A stretch of 64,000 bases of DNA from Solirubrobacterales bacterium (GTDB taxonomy: Bacteria > Actinomycetota > Thermoleophilia > Solirubrobacterales > 70-9): assembly GCA_023958085.1 (NCBI GenBank), contig JAMLGI010000001.1, forward strand, positions 1-64,000. Direction: 5' to 3'. A program made the translations under genes and the position numbers. Below the pieces are notes generated by a model. That model did not search any database. It saw only the letters and a program-made list of their open reading frames with translations, and was not told the DNA's origin. This document shows positions 22,019 through 29,431 of this stretch, in pieces (position 1 is the first letter of the stretch; each line of letters starts with the position of its first letter).

Positions 22019-23086
22019 ATGATTTCCGGAGCGGCATCCCCCACAGCCCCTGCCCCGCCGACCATCCGACGAACGGCATCGATCCCGATCGCTGCCCTCG
22101 TGGCGCTGGTCGGTCTCGTCTGCCTGCTCGTCGGCCCGTCAGCGGCCGGCGCCGCCGTGGTTCCGGTCGACCTTGTGGCCAAGCAGAGCGTGGTCAAGGT
22201 CGCCCCCGGTGTGAAGATGCGGGCCTGGACCTTCAACGGGAGCGTGCCGGGGCCGGTGGTCCGGGTGACCGAGGGCGACACGATCCAGATCAACCTCACC
22301 AACGCCGACCAGGGAACCCCGGGCAAGAAGGTCAAGCAATGCACCAAGGTGCGGGTCAAGCAGCGGGTCAAGGGCAAAAAGAAGTTCAGGTGGATCACAA
22401 AGAAGCGTTGCCGCACGGTCAAGACCCCCGGCCGCAACGCCCAGCCGCACTCGATCGATTTTCACGCGGCCGAGATCGCACCCAGCCAGGCCTTCCGCTC
22501 AATTCCGCCCGGCCAGACCCACACCTTCAGCTTCGTCGCCAGTCGCCCGGGGGTGTACATGTACCACTGCGGCACGCCGATGATGCTCGAGCACATCGCG
22601 ATGGGAATGTACGGAGCGATCGTGGTCGATCCGGCCGTACCGCGCCCGGCCGCCTCCCGGGAGGTCACCATCGTCCAGAGCGAGTTCTACGGCAAGGTGA
22701 AGAACGGCTGGCTGGAGCCTGACCGTCACTCGATGATGGAAGGCACTCCCGCCTACGTCACCTTCAACGGCGAGGTCGGCAAGTACGTCCGGGACCCGAT
22801 CGACGTCCCGGTCGGGCTCAAGCCCGCCCCGCCGGTGAGGATCAACTTCGTCAACGCCGGGCCGAACAACTTCAGTGCCTTCCATCTGGTCGGGACGATC
22901 TTCGACGAGTACCTGCCTGACGGCCATGACTCCGGGCTGATCGAGGGGGTATCCACCCAGACGGTTGCCCCCGGCGGTGGCGGAATCTTCGAGGTCCGCT
23001 TCGCCGAGCCCGGCAAGTATCCGCTGGTCTCCCACTCGATGCGGGACATGGAGAAGGGTGCCATGGCGATGTTCGAGGCCGAGTAA
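22019..23086 (+). CDS. NirK-like two-domain multicopper oxidase, exported
   Basis: A 355-aa cupredoxin protein with an N-terminal signal (IPIAALVALVGLVCLLVG then AAGAA). The first cupredoxin domain has PHSIDFHAA and GVYMYHCGTPMMLEHIAMGMYG. These supply the type 1 copper His, Cys, His and Met and the Asp/His pattern of copper nitrite reductases. The second domain has FSAFHLVGTIFDEYL and a C-terminal PLVSHSMRDMEKGAMAMF. A basic insertion of about 35 residues with two Cys (KKVKQCTKVRVK to KKRCRTVKT) interrupts the first domain. Nitrite reductase activity is not certain; a related multicopper oxidase is possible. Confidence 0.82.
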   Translation: MISGAASPTAPAPPTIRRTASIPIAALVALVGLVCLLVGPSAAGAAVVPVDLVAKQSVVKVAPGVKMRAWTFNGSVPGPVVRVTEGDTIQINLTNADQGTPGKKVKQCTKVRVKQRVKGKKKFRWITKKRCRTVKTPGRNAQPHSIDFHAAEIAPSQAFRSIPPGQTHTFSFVASRPGVYMYHCGTPMMLEHIAMGMYGAIVVDPAVPRPAASREVTIVQSEFYGKVKNGWLEPDRHSMMEGTPAYVTFNGEVGKYVRDPIDVPVGLKPAPPVRINFVNAGPNNFSAFHLVGTIFDEYLPDGHDSGLIEGVSTQTVAPGGGGIFEVRFAEPGKYPLVSHSMRDMEKGAMAMFEAE

Positions 23087-23156
23087 CCCGACCGGGAGAG
23101 GATCCAGACCCGGATACATCGATCTGCGCGGCGCCGGGACGCCCTCCGGAGCCCGG

Positions 23157-23546
23157 CTAAATCACGGTGGTCGCCACCAGGTGCCCGGAGGAGCGTGCCA
23201 GACGTTCGTCCCGGGTCACCAGGCCGCAGTCGAGTGCTTCGGCCAGAGCCACGTAGGCGGCGTCGAATGCGGTGAGGTTTTCCCGCAGCTCGAATGCGCG
23301 GCGGCGTAGTGTCGCGGTCTGCTCCCAGCGCTGAAGTCGTAGATCCTCGAAGTCGGTCAGCGCATCCAGAGCCCGGGCCTCGCTCAAAACGCCGCCCAGT
23401 CTCAAGCCCCGCGCTGCCGAGACGAACTCGAAATCGATCAACATCGGGGCGTTGAGCTCCTCCCCGGACAGCAACGCACGTAACTCCGCGCTACCGTCGG
23501 GCACCGCCAGCGAGTCGACGATTGCGGAACAGTCGACAACGATCAT
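23157..23546 (-). CDS. PIN-domain toxin (VapC/FitB type)
   Basis: A 129-aa PIN-domain RNase toxin. The acidic active-site residues appear in MIVVDCSAIVD (Asp5), LIDFEFVSAA (Glu), FDAAYVALAEAL (Asp) and VTRDERLA (Asp). The start overlaps the antitoxin stop by 4 bp. It probably cleaves a tRNA or another structured RNA when released from the antitoxin. Length is typical. Confidence 0.9.
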   Translation of the reverse strand: MIVVDCSAIVDSLAVPDGSAELRALLSGEELNAPMLIDFEFVSAARGLRLGGVLSEARALDALTDFEDLRLQRWEQTATLRRRAFELRENLTAFDAAYVALAEALDCGLVTRDERLARSSGHLVATTVI

Positions 23547-23800
23547 TCCGGTTCGCGTCTGGTCAGGCCACCACCCCGAGCGTCACGCTCGGACCGGATA
23601 ATCCCGGTGGCGGAAGCGCTTGCGTGTTCCGAGCGTGCCGCGGCCCTTTCGAAAACCTCGGCGACGGTCGGGCGGGCCACCTCCCGCTCGATCAGTTCGA
23701 GCATGTAACTGTTCAGCGATTTGCCCCGGCTGGCCGCACGGGCCTTGAGTACCTGCCGGGCCTCGTCCGGCACGTTCCGGATCTGGACCAGTGAGCTCAT
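23543..23800 (-). CDS. Ribbon-helix-helix antitoxin (FitA/VapB type)
   Basis: An 85-aa antitoxin. The N-terminal ribbon MSSLVQIRNVPDEAR and helices LKARAASRGKSLNSYMLELIEREV form a FitA-like DNA-binding domain. The C-terminal half would wrap the toxin. It is the first gene of the pair. A perfect 7-bp inverted repeat covers its start codon and -10 region, consistent with autoregulation. Confidence 0.9.
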   Translation of the reverse strand: MSSLVQIRNVPDEARQVLKARAASRGKSLNSYMLELIEREVARPTVAEVFERAAARSEHASASATGIIRSERDARGGGLTRREPE

Positions 23801-23819
23801 GCATCCAAAATAGATGCAT
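23799..23819 (-). promoter_or_regulatory. Operator-promoter of the toxin-antitoxin pair
   Basis: Perfect palindrome ATGCATC-N7-GATGCAT. On the minus strand the 7-nt centre holds TATTTT, which ends exactly 6 nt before the ATG at 23800. The -10 box, the transcription start and the start codon therefore all lie inside one operator, on a leaderless mRNA. Confidence 0.7.
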
Positions 23820-23831
23820 ATCGGGCCAACG

Positions 23832-26111
23832 TTAAGCGGCCTCCGCAGAAACCATCGCCTCCAGCAGGTCGGCCGCTCCCTGCTTGAACAGGTGCTCGTT
23901 CAGGTTGCCGCACTTCGGGCTCTGGACACAGGAGGGGCAGCCCGCCTCGCAGGGACACTCGGCGATCAGTCGGGCGGCATCACCGGTCAGCCGCTCGAAC
24001 TCCCGGAAGCCGCGGCGAGTGAGGCCGATCCCGCCGGGGTGACCGTCGTAGATGAAGATGGTCGGTTCGCCGGTTTGGGGATGAAGGTTGGTCGAGAGGC
24101 CGCCGATGTCCCAGCGGTCACACATCGCGATCAGCGGCAGCACCGCGATCTGGGTGTGCTCGGCCGCATGGAGGGTCCCGAGCAGATCCTTCAGGGGCAG
24201 CTCACCGGACAGTCCGGTCGGCACCGGGTACCAGAGCCCCCGGGTCCGGAACTCCTGTTCCGGCAGGTTGAGTTCGATCAGGTCGATCGCTTCCTGATCG
24301 GCGGTCAGGATCCGCTGGAACCCGGTCACCCGGTCGGTCACCGTCAACTCCCCGAAACGGAGCTCGATCCCGCAGACCTTCCTTCGCTCCTGTTCCCGCT
24401 CGATGAAGATGTCACTCTCCAGTTTCGGCCGGGTGTACCACTCGCCGTCGAAGGAGCGGACCACCGCCTGCCCGAAATCCGGGTCCAGAGATTCGACCTC
24501 CCATGAGCTGCCGAGGTGCATGTAGATCGCGCCGGGATGGAGGGTAGTGAAGGCCCGGCCGAGCTCGACCGTCCCGATCACCTCGCCCGAGCCACGATCG
24601 ATCACCGCCACCGACTCGGCCGAGGAGAAACGGAGCGAAACGTCCCCCGCGGCGAATCGGGTCCGCCGCGGCACCAGTCCCCGACCACTCTTTCGCAACT
24701 CTCCGCGGGTCACCAGTGCTCCGGTCCGCCGGTCGAGATCATCCCCGAAGAACGCCTCGTCCTCACCGGTCAGGGGGAGCTCGAAGCCGGCCGCGATCAG
24801 GTGCCGATCGGCGATCTCCGGCGAGCGGGGGTCGAGGATCGCCGCTTCGACCGGCCGCTCAAGGAACTCGTCTGGATGGCGGCAGAAGTACTGGTCGAGG
24901 CCGTCCGGCCCGGCGATGTAGATCGCGAGGCCGCGGCTGTTACGACCGGCCCGGCCCCACATCTGCCGGAGACTGGCGACCGTGCCGGGGAAGGTGACGC
25001 AGATCGCCGCATCGAGGTGACCGATGTCGATCCCCAGCTCCAGGGCGTTGGTCGCGGCGACCGCCAACAGCTCTCCTCCCGCCAGCTCCGCCTCGATCTT
25101 CCGGCGCTGGGCCGGGGTGTAGCCGGCCCGGTAGGTAGCGATCCGCTTGGCGAGATCGGAGTGCCCCTTCGCGGTCAGCCGCTCCCGGGCGAACTTGTGA
25201 ATCAGTTCGATCCCGCGGCGGCTTCTCAGGAAGCAGATGGTCCGCACCCCGGCGATCACCAGGTCGGCGAGCAGGTCGGCCGCCTCGGCCAGGCTGGAAC
25301 GGCGGGCGCCGGTCGCGGGGTCGATCAGCGGCGGGTTCATCAACCTGATCTCCCGTCCGGCCGAGGGGGCACCGTCGAGGTCGACCAGCCCGAACGGGAG
25401 CCCGGTCAGTTCCTCGGCGAGTTCGACCGGGTTGGCGATCGTGGCCGAGGCGAGAAGAAATCCCGGCTCGCGGCCGTAGGCCCGGCAGATCCGCCTCAGC
25501 CGCCGGATCACGTTCGCCACGTGCGAACCGAACACCCCGCGGTAGGTGTGGGCCTCGTCGATCACCACCCACTCCAGGTTGGCCAGAAAGTCACCCCAGT
25601 TCCGGTGGTGGGGCAGGATCCCGACGTGCAGCATGTCGGGGTTGGTCAGGACCAGGTTGCTTCGCCGTCGGATCTGCGGCCGTTCCTCTCGCGGGGTGTC
25701 CCCGTCGTAGATCGCCGGTCGCAGTTCCGGTGGGGCCAGGTTCGCCAGGGCGCGGGCCTGGTCCTGGGCCAGCGCCTTGGTCGGGTAGAGGTAGAGCGCC
25801 CGGGCCTTCGGGTCGGGGGCGATCCGGTTCAGCACCGGCAGGTTGAAGGCCAGGGACTTTCCGGAGGCGGTCGCCGTTGCGATCACCAGGTTCTCGGTTG
25901 CGGCACGTCGGAAACAGTCGGCCTGGTGGCTGTAGAGCCGGGCGATCCCGTTCGCTTCGAGCGCGGCCGTCAGTCGTGGTTCCAGATCAGGCGGAAGCGG
26001 GGTCTCTTCGGCTCTCCCCCCTTCCTCCTCCGCGGTCGCGACGATCCGGCCATCGCGGCGGGCGGGATCGAGAGTGAGCGCCCAGGGGGAGGAGAGCAGC
26101 GAGTCGCTCAA
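23832..26111 (-). CDS. DEAD/DEAH-box helicase with C-terminal zinc-binding DUF1998-type domain (MrfA-like)
   Basis: A 759-aa superfamily 2 helicase like Bacillus MrfA/YprA and Hrq1, linked in Bacillus to repair of mitomycin lesions. Motifs: Q-region ARLYSHQADCFR, motif I ATASGKSLAFNLP, Ia YPTKALAQDQ, II VVIDEAHTYRGVFG, III LLASATIAN and VI QMWGRAGRNSRG. The C-terminal four-Cys cluster CPCEAGCPSCVQSPKCGNLN is the DUF1998/MZB zinc site. It is the second gene after folP, with a 4-bp overlap. Confidence 0.92.
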   Translation of the reverse strand: MSDSLLSSPWALTLDPARRDGRIVATAEEEGGRAEETPLPPDLEPRLTAALEANGIARLYSHQADCFRRAATENLVIATATASGKSLAFNLPVLNRIAPDPKARALYLYPTKALAQDQARALANLAPPELRPAIYDGDTPREERPQIRRRSNLVLTNPDMLHVGILPHHRNWGDFLANLEWVVIDEAHTYRGVFGSHVANVIRRLRRICRAYGREPGFLLASATIANPVELAEELTGLPFGLVDLDGAPSAGREIRLMNPPLIDPATGARRSSLAEAADLLADLVIAGVRTICFLRSRRGIELIHKFARERLTAKGHSDLAKRIATYRAGYTPAQRRKIEAELAGGELLAVAATNALELGIDIGHLDAAICVTFPGTVASLRQMWGRAGRNSRGLAIYIAGPDGLDQYFCRHPDEFLERPVEAAILDPRSPEIADRHLIAAGFELPLTGEDEAFFGDDLDRRTGALVTRGELRKSGRGLVPRRTRFAAGDVSLRFSSAESVAVIDRGSGEVIGTVELGRAFTTLHPGAIYMHLGSSWEVESLDPDFGQAVVRSFDGEWYTRPKLESDIFIEREQERRKVCGIELRFGELTVTDRVTGFQRILTADQEAIDLIELNLPEQEFRTRGLWYPVPTGLSGELPLKDLLGTLHAAEHTQIAVLPLIAMCDRWDIGGLSTNLHPQTGEPTIFIYDGHPGGIGLTRRGFREFERLTGDAARLIAECPCEAGCPSCVQSPKCGNLNEHLFKQGAADLLEAMVSAEAA

Positions 26112-27025
26112 GAGACAGCCGGCTCGCCGGCCGGGGGCTCCCGCCGGATCTCCTCCGCGATCCGCAGGCCCCGGTCGATCTCCATCTCACCCCGGAGTGC
26201 CGCCCTCACCTTGAGAAAGTCAACCGTACCGGCGACATCGTGGACCCGCAGCAGTCGGGCACCACGGTCCAGCCCGAAGGCCAGGGCCGCGAAGGTACCG
26301 GCGGCCCGCTCCGAGGGTCGCCGGTGGGCGATCGCCCCGATGAAGTCCTTGCGGGACACGGCCAGCATGACCGGCCGATCGAGCTCCGCCAGCCGGTCGA
26401 GGCCACGCAGTGCGTCCACTGTCTGCCGGGGGGTCTTGGCGAAGTCCGGACCTGGATCGATCACCACCTGCTCCCGGTCGATCCCGTGTTCGGCCAGCAG
26501 CGTCAGTCGCTCCTCGAAAAAGCCGGCCAGGTGATCGGCGATCCCGTCCGGGTAAAGCTCCTCGTCCCAGCGCTGGGTCTTCGGCGGAACCTCGGTGTGC
26601 ATCAGCACCACCCCGGAGCCGGCCGCGGCGCAGACCGCCAGCAGCTCCGGATTCCCGCCGCCGCTGATGTCGTTGATGATCGCCGCCCCTTGTTTCAGGG
26701 CAGCCTCGGCCACTTCGGGCTTGTAGGTGTCCACCGAGACGATCGCCCCGGTCGTCACTGCCGCCTCGATCACCGGCAGCACCCGGTTGATCTCCTCCGT
26801 GGCTGCCACCGCCGGCCGATTGGTCACGTTCGACTCGCCCCCGATCTCGATGATCCCGGCGCCGTCCTCGAGGTGCCGTTCGACCTGCCGGATCGATCCG
26901 GCCGTGGAACGGTCGCCACGATCGGAAAAGGAGTCCGGGGTGGCGTTGACCACGCCGACCACCACCGGGTTCCGGAGATCGAGTCCGCCCGCCGCGGTCC
27001 GTAAGGTTGTGCCGGCAGCGCCCAT
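26108..27025 (-). CDS. folP: Dihydropteroate synthase
   Basis: A 305-aa TIM-barrel enzyme joining p-aminobenzoate to dihydropterin pyrophosphate. Motifs are VVGVVNATPDSFSD, IIEIGGESNVTNRP, IVSVDTYKPEVAEAAL, INDISGG and AVSRKDFIGAI. The second motif is usually GGESTRPG, and the Ser-Arg-Lys-Ser-Phe loop reads SRKDF here. These variations leave some doubt between a true FolP and a FolP2-like paralogue. ATG at 27025 is chosen (a TTG at 27028 precedes it). Its start codon is only 8 bp from the divergent gpgS start. Confidence 0.82.
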   Translation of the reverse strand: MGAAGTTLRTAAGGLDLRNPVVVGVVNATPDSFSDRGDRSTAGSIRQVERHLEDGAGIIEIGGESNVTNRPAVAATEEINRVLPVIEAAVTTGAIVSVDTYKPEVAEAALKQGAAIINDISGGGNPELLAVCAAAGSGVVLMHTEVPPKTQRWDEELYPDGIADHLAGFFEERLTLLAEHGIDREQVVIDPGPDFAKTPRQTVDALRGLDRLAELDRPVMLAVSRKDFIGAIAHRRPSERAAGTFAALAFGLDRGARLLRVHDVAGTVDFLKVRAALRGEMEIDRGLRIAEEIRREPPAGEPAVS

Positions 27026-27033
27026 CAACGACG

Positions 27034-27969
27034 ATGCTAGACACCTTCGATCACACGGACTTCTCCGAGGCCGGACTTTCCGGCCGTATTCCCGGCACCG
27101 TCAGCGTGGTCATCCCGACCCGGGACTGCGCCCGGACCGTGGCCGGAATCATCGGGGAGCTGGCGCCACTCGCTGCCTCCGGACCGGTCAGTCAGATCCT
27201 GGTGGTGGACGCCGACTCGGAGGACGGCACCGCCGAACTTGCCCGGGAGGCCGGCGCCGAGGTCGTCTCCGAGAATGAGCTTCTGCCGGAGCAGGGCCCG
27301 GCCCGGGGCAAGGGCGACGCGATGTGGCGGGCCCTGGCTGCGGTCACCGGCGAGATCGTGGTCTACGTGGACGGCGATGTCGCCGACTTCGGGCCGCACT
27401 ATGTGACCGGGCTGCTCGGACCGATCGCACTCGCTGGCAAACGGTTCGTGAAGGGGCGCTACCGCCGTCCCTTCCGCCAGGGTGAAACCGAGGAACCGGC
27501 CGGTGGCGGCCGGGTGACCGAACTCGCCGCACGGCCGCTGCTGGCCCGGTTGGCCCCGGAGCTGCTGGCCTTTGATCAACCCCTGGCCGGCGAGGTTGCC
27601 GCCACCCGGGAGCTGCTGATACAGGTTCCGTATCTCACCGGGTACGGGGTCGAGATCGCGATGCTGATCGACGTCTGGGACCGGATCGGCCTCGGCGGGA
27701 TGGCCCAGGTGGAACTGGGAACCAAGCGCAACGCCCACCAGTCGCTGGCCGCGCTGGCCGGAATGTCGACCGAGGTGATTGCCGCCCTTGCCGGGGCGCT
27801 CGATCGGACCGGCCGCAGCGACACCGGCCGACTGATCACCGTCCCCGGGACCGACCCGGAGCTCATGGTCCGGCCCCCGTTCGAACTGCAGGCGATCCGC
27901 GATGCGAGCGATACACCCGGGGCAACTCCGGACTCCATCATCGAAGATCTGAACCGGGATCGTCGTTGA
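27034..27969 (+). CDS. gpgS: Glucosyl-3-phosphoglycerate synthase
   Basis: A 311-aa GT-A glycosyltransferase (GT81-like) that transfers glucose from an NDP-glucose to 3-phosphoglycerate. This is the first step to glucosylglycerate and, in mycobacteria, methylglucose lipopolysaccharide. It has VSVVIPTRDCARTV, the metal motif VYVDGDVADF, YVTGLLGPIAL, KGRYRRPF, GGGRVTELAARPLL, QPLAGEVAATRELL and GYGVEIAMLIDV. The Asp-Gly-Asp and donor-site segments are intact. The HAD gene downstream could be the matching phosphatase. Confidence 0.92.
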   Translation: MLDTFDHTDFSEAGLSGRIPGTVSVVIPTRDCARTVAGIIGELAPLAASGPVSQILVVDADSEDGTAELAREAGAEVVSENELLPEQGPARGKGDAMWRALAAVTGEIVVYVDGDVADFGPHYVTGLLGPIALAGKRFVKGRYRRPFRQGETEEPAGGGRVTELAARPLLARLAPELLAFDQPLAGEVAATRELLIQVPYLTGYGVEIAMLIDVWDRIGLGGMAQVELGTKRNAHQSLAALAGMSTEVIAALAGALDRTGRSDTGRLITVPGTDPELMVRPPFELQAIRDASDTPGATPDSIIEDLNRDRR

Positions 27970-28376
27970 TCGGTTGCGTCATTGACGCTTCCGGGTTGAT
28001 TCTTTCGCTGGTCGGAAAAGGCAGCGACGGCGAACTGATCCGGGATCGAGTTCGTTCGGATCAGTTGCACGCACCTCACCTGATCGACGCTGAAGTCGGA
28101 AACGTCCTGCGTGGTCATGAACGGGCCGGACTCATCAATCCCAGCGAGGCTCGGGCGGCCCTTCGCCTTGGGCCCGCGCTGATCGAGTACCGGTACCCGC
28201 ACTCCGGACAGTTGGCCGAGCGGGCCTGGGAACTGCGACACAACCTCAGCTTCTACGATGCTCTCTACGTTGCCTTGGCCGCGCGTCTCGAAATTCCGCT
28301 GGTGACGGCCGACCGTCGTCTCGGGCGAGCCCCCCGTCTGCCTTGCGAGGTGCAGCTCATCGCCGACGACCGATAG
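27966..28376 (+). CDS. Orphan PIN-domain protein (VapC-like)
   Basis: A 136-aa PIN domain with acidic residues in VIDASGLIL, LIDAEVGNVL, FYDALYVALAA and VTADRRLG. The TTG start overlaps the gpgS stop (TTGA). No antitoxin gene precedes it; the usual antitoxin place is taken by gpgS. It may be an orphan toxin, a toxin served by a distant antitoxin, or a housekeeping PIN nuclease. The ORF is complete and about normal length. Confidence 0.82.
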   Translation: MIGCVIDASGLILSLVGKGSDGELIRDRVRSDQLHAPHLIDAEVGNVLRGHERAGLINPSEARAALRLGPALIEYRYPHSGQLAERAWELRHNLSFYDALYVALAARLEIPLVTADRRLGRAPRLPCEVQLIADDR

Positions 28377-28448
28377 GGCGCGTTGAACCGCGCCGGGGGC
28401 GCACCGTCCGACCCGCATTTGCCCCGGTCCCGGTAGCGTTTCCGACCA

Positions 28449-29258
28449 ATGGCTCTTCGCTGCGTCTACACCGATCTCGACGGCACCCTGCTGGGCGCCG
28501 GCGCCTCCCTTTTCACCGACGAGGAGGGCAACTTCTCGATGTCCCAGGCCCGCGGCCTTGAGGCCTGTTCCCGAGCCGGGGTGGAGGTGGTGATCATGTC
28601 CGGCCGGCGGGAAGTCCAGGTTCACGAGGACGCCCGGATGATCGGCCAGACCTCCTACATCTTCGAGGCTGGCGCCGCCTTCTCGGTCGACCGGGAACGG
28701 TTCATGATGACCGGCGGGTTCGAACTGGACGAGGAACTCACCGTCTGCGAGCAACTCGACGAGCGCGGGGTGCCGGAGCTGCTGCTCGAACACTTCGGGC
28801 CGAAACTCGAGTACCACGACCCGTGGCATGTGGCCCGTGAGATGTCCCATCTCTTCCGCGGCGAGGTCGATCCGGACGAAGCCAACCGGCTGCTGGCGGA
28901 GCAGGGCCACGGAGACCTGCGCCTGCTCGACAACGGCGCGATCCGCACCCGGGTACCGGGGGTCGAGATCGCCCACTGCTATCACCTGGTCCCGAAGGAC
29001 GTCTCCAAGGCGGCGGCGGTCGCCGCCCACGCCCGGGTCCGCGGCTACGACACGAGCGAAACGATCGCGGTCGGAGACTCGCTGGAAGACCTCGAGGTCG
29101 CCCCCTCGGTCGGGACCTTCTTCATGGTCGCTAACGGTCCGGAGAAGGATGCCGGGGTGCGCCAGGCTCTCACCCGCTTCCCCAACGCCCGGGTGACCGA
29201 GGCCAGGAACGGTGCCGGCTTCTACGAGGCGGTAGTCGGCTCCCTGATGGGACCCTGA
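28449..29258 (+). CDS. HAD-superfamily phosphatase, candidate glucosyl-3-phosphoglycerate phosphatase
   Basis: A 269-aa HAD hydrolase of the Cof/mannosyl-3-phosphoglycerate phosphatase type. The nucleophile motif is YTDLDGTLLG, motif II is VIMSGRRE, the Lys is in KDVSKAAAV and motif IV is IAVGDSLEDLEVAPSVG. The C2-type cap lies between. It is 480 bp downstream of gpgS with only the PIN gene between them, so a role in glucosylglycerate synthesis is plausible. That is inference from position; sugar-phosphate phosphatase is the safe call. TAGCGT lies 9 nt before the ATG. Confidence 0.8.
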   Translation: MALRCVYTDLDGTLLGAGASLFTDEEGNFSMSQARGLEACSRAGVEVVIMSGRREVQVHEDARMIGQTSYIFEAGAAFSVDRERFMMTGGFELDEELTVCEQLDERGVPELLLEHFGPKLEYHDPWHVAREMSHLFRGEVDPDEANRLLAEQGHGDLRLLDNGAIRTRVPGVEIAHCYHLVPKDVSKAAAVAAHARVRGYDTSETIAVGDSLEDLEVAPSVGTFFMVANGPEKDAGVRQALTRFPNARVTEARNGAGFYEAVVGSLMGP

Positions 29259-29333
29259 CCCGGCTTCCGCGACGCGATCACCCGCCGGACAACGCGGCCC
29301 GGAAGGATCTCCCCGGCCACCACCGGGCTATCG

Positions 29334-29362
29334 CGGGAGAGAAACCTTCTGGTACTCTCCCG
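29334..29362 (+). promoter_or_regulatory. Inverted repeat upstream of the RCC1 protein gene
   Basis: CGGGAGAG at 29334-29341 pairs with CTCTCCCG at 29355-29362. It lies 70 bp before the RCC1 gene and 76 bp after the HAD gene. It could be a terminator of the latter (no T tract) or an operator. Confidence 0.4.
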
Positions 29363-29431
29363 TACACAGGGTCGCTCTCGAGTACTGGACAACTCACGGG
29401 CACTTCTCCAATCCTCACGGGAGGGAAGGTC

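Noticed and set aside
24516-26534. Long plus-strand ORF (672 codons) opposite the MrfA-like helicase and folP
   Set aside because: Low-complexity translation on the antisense of two clear genes; a typical GC-rich shadow. The same applies to long antisense ORFs at 50216-51685, 55888-57240 and 60214-62064.
27966-28376. Complete toxin-antitoxin pair after gpgS
   Set aside because: There is no antitoxin-sized ORF before or after the PIN gene; only the pair at 23.2-23.8 kb is complete.
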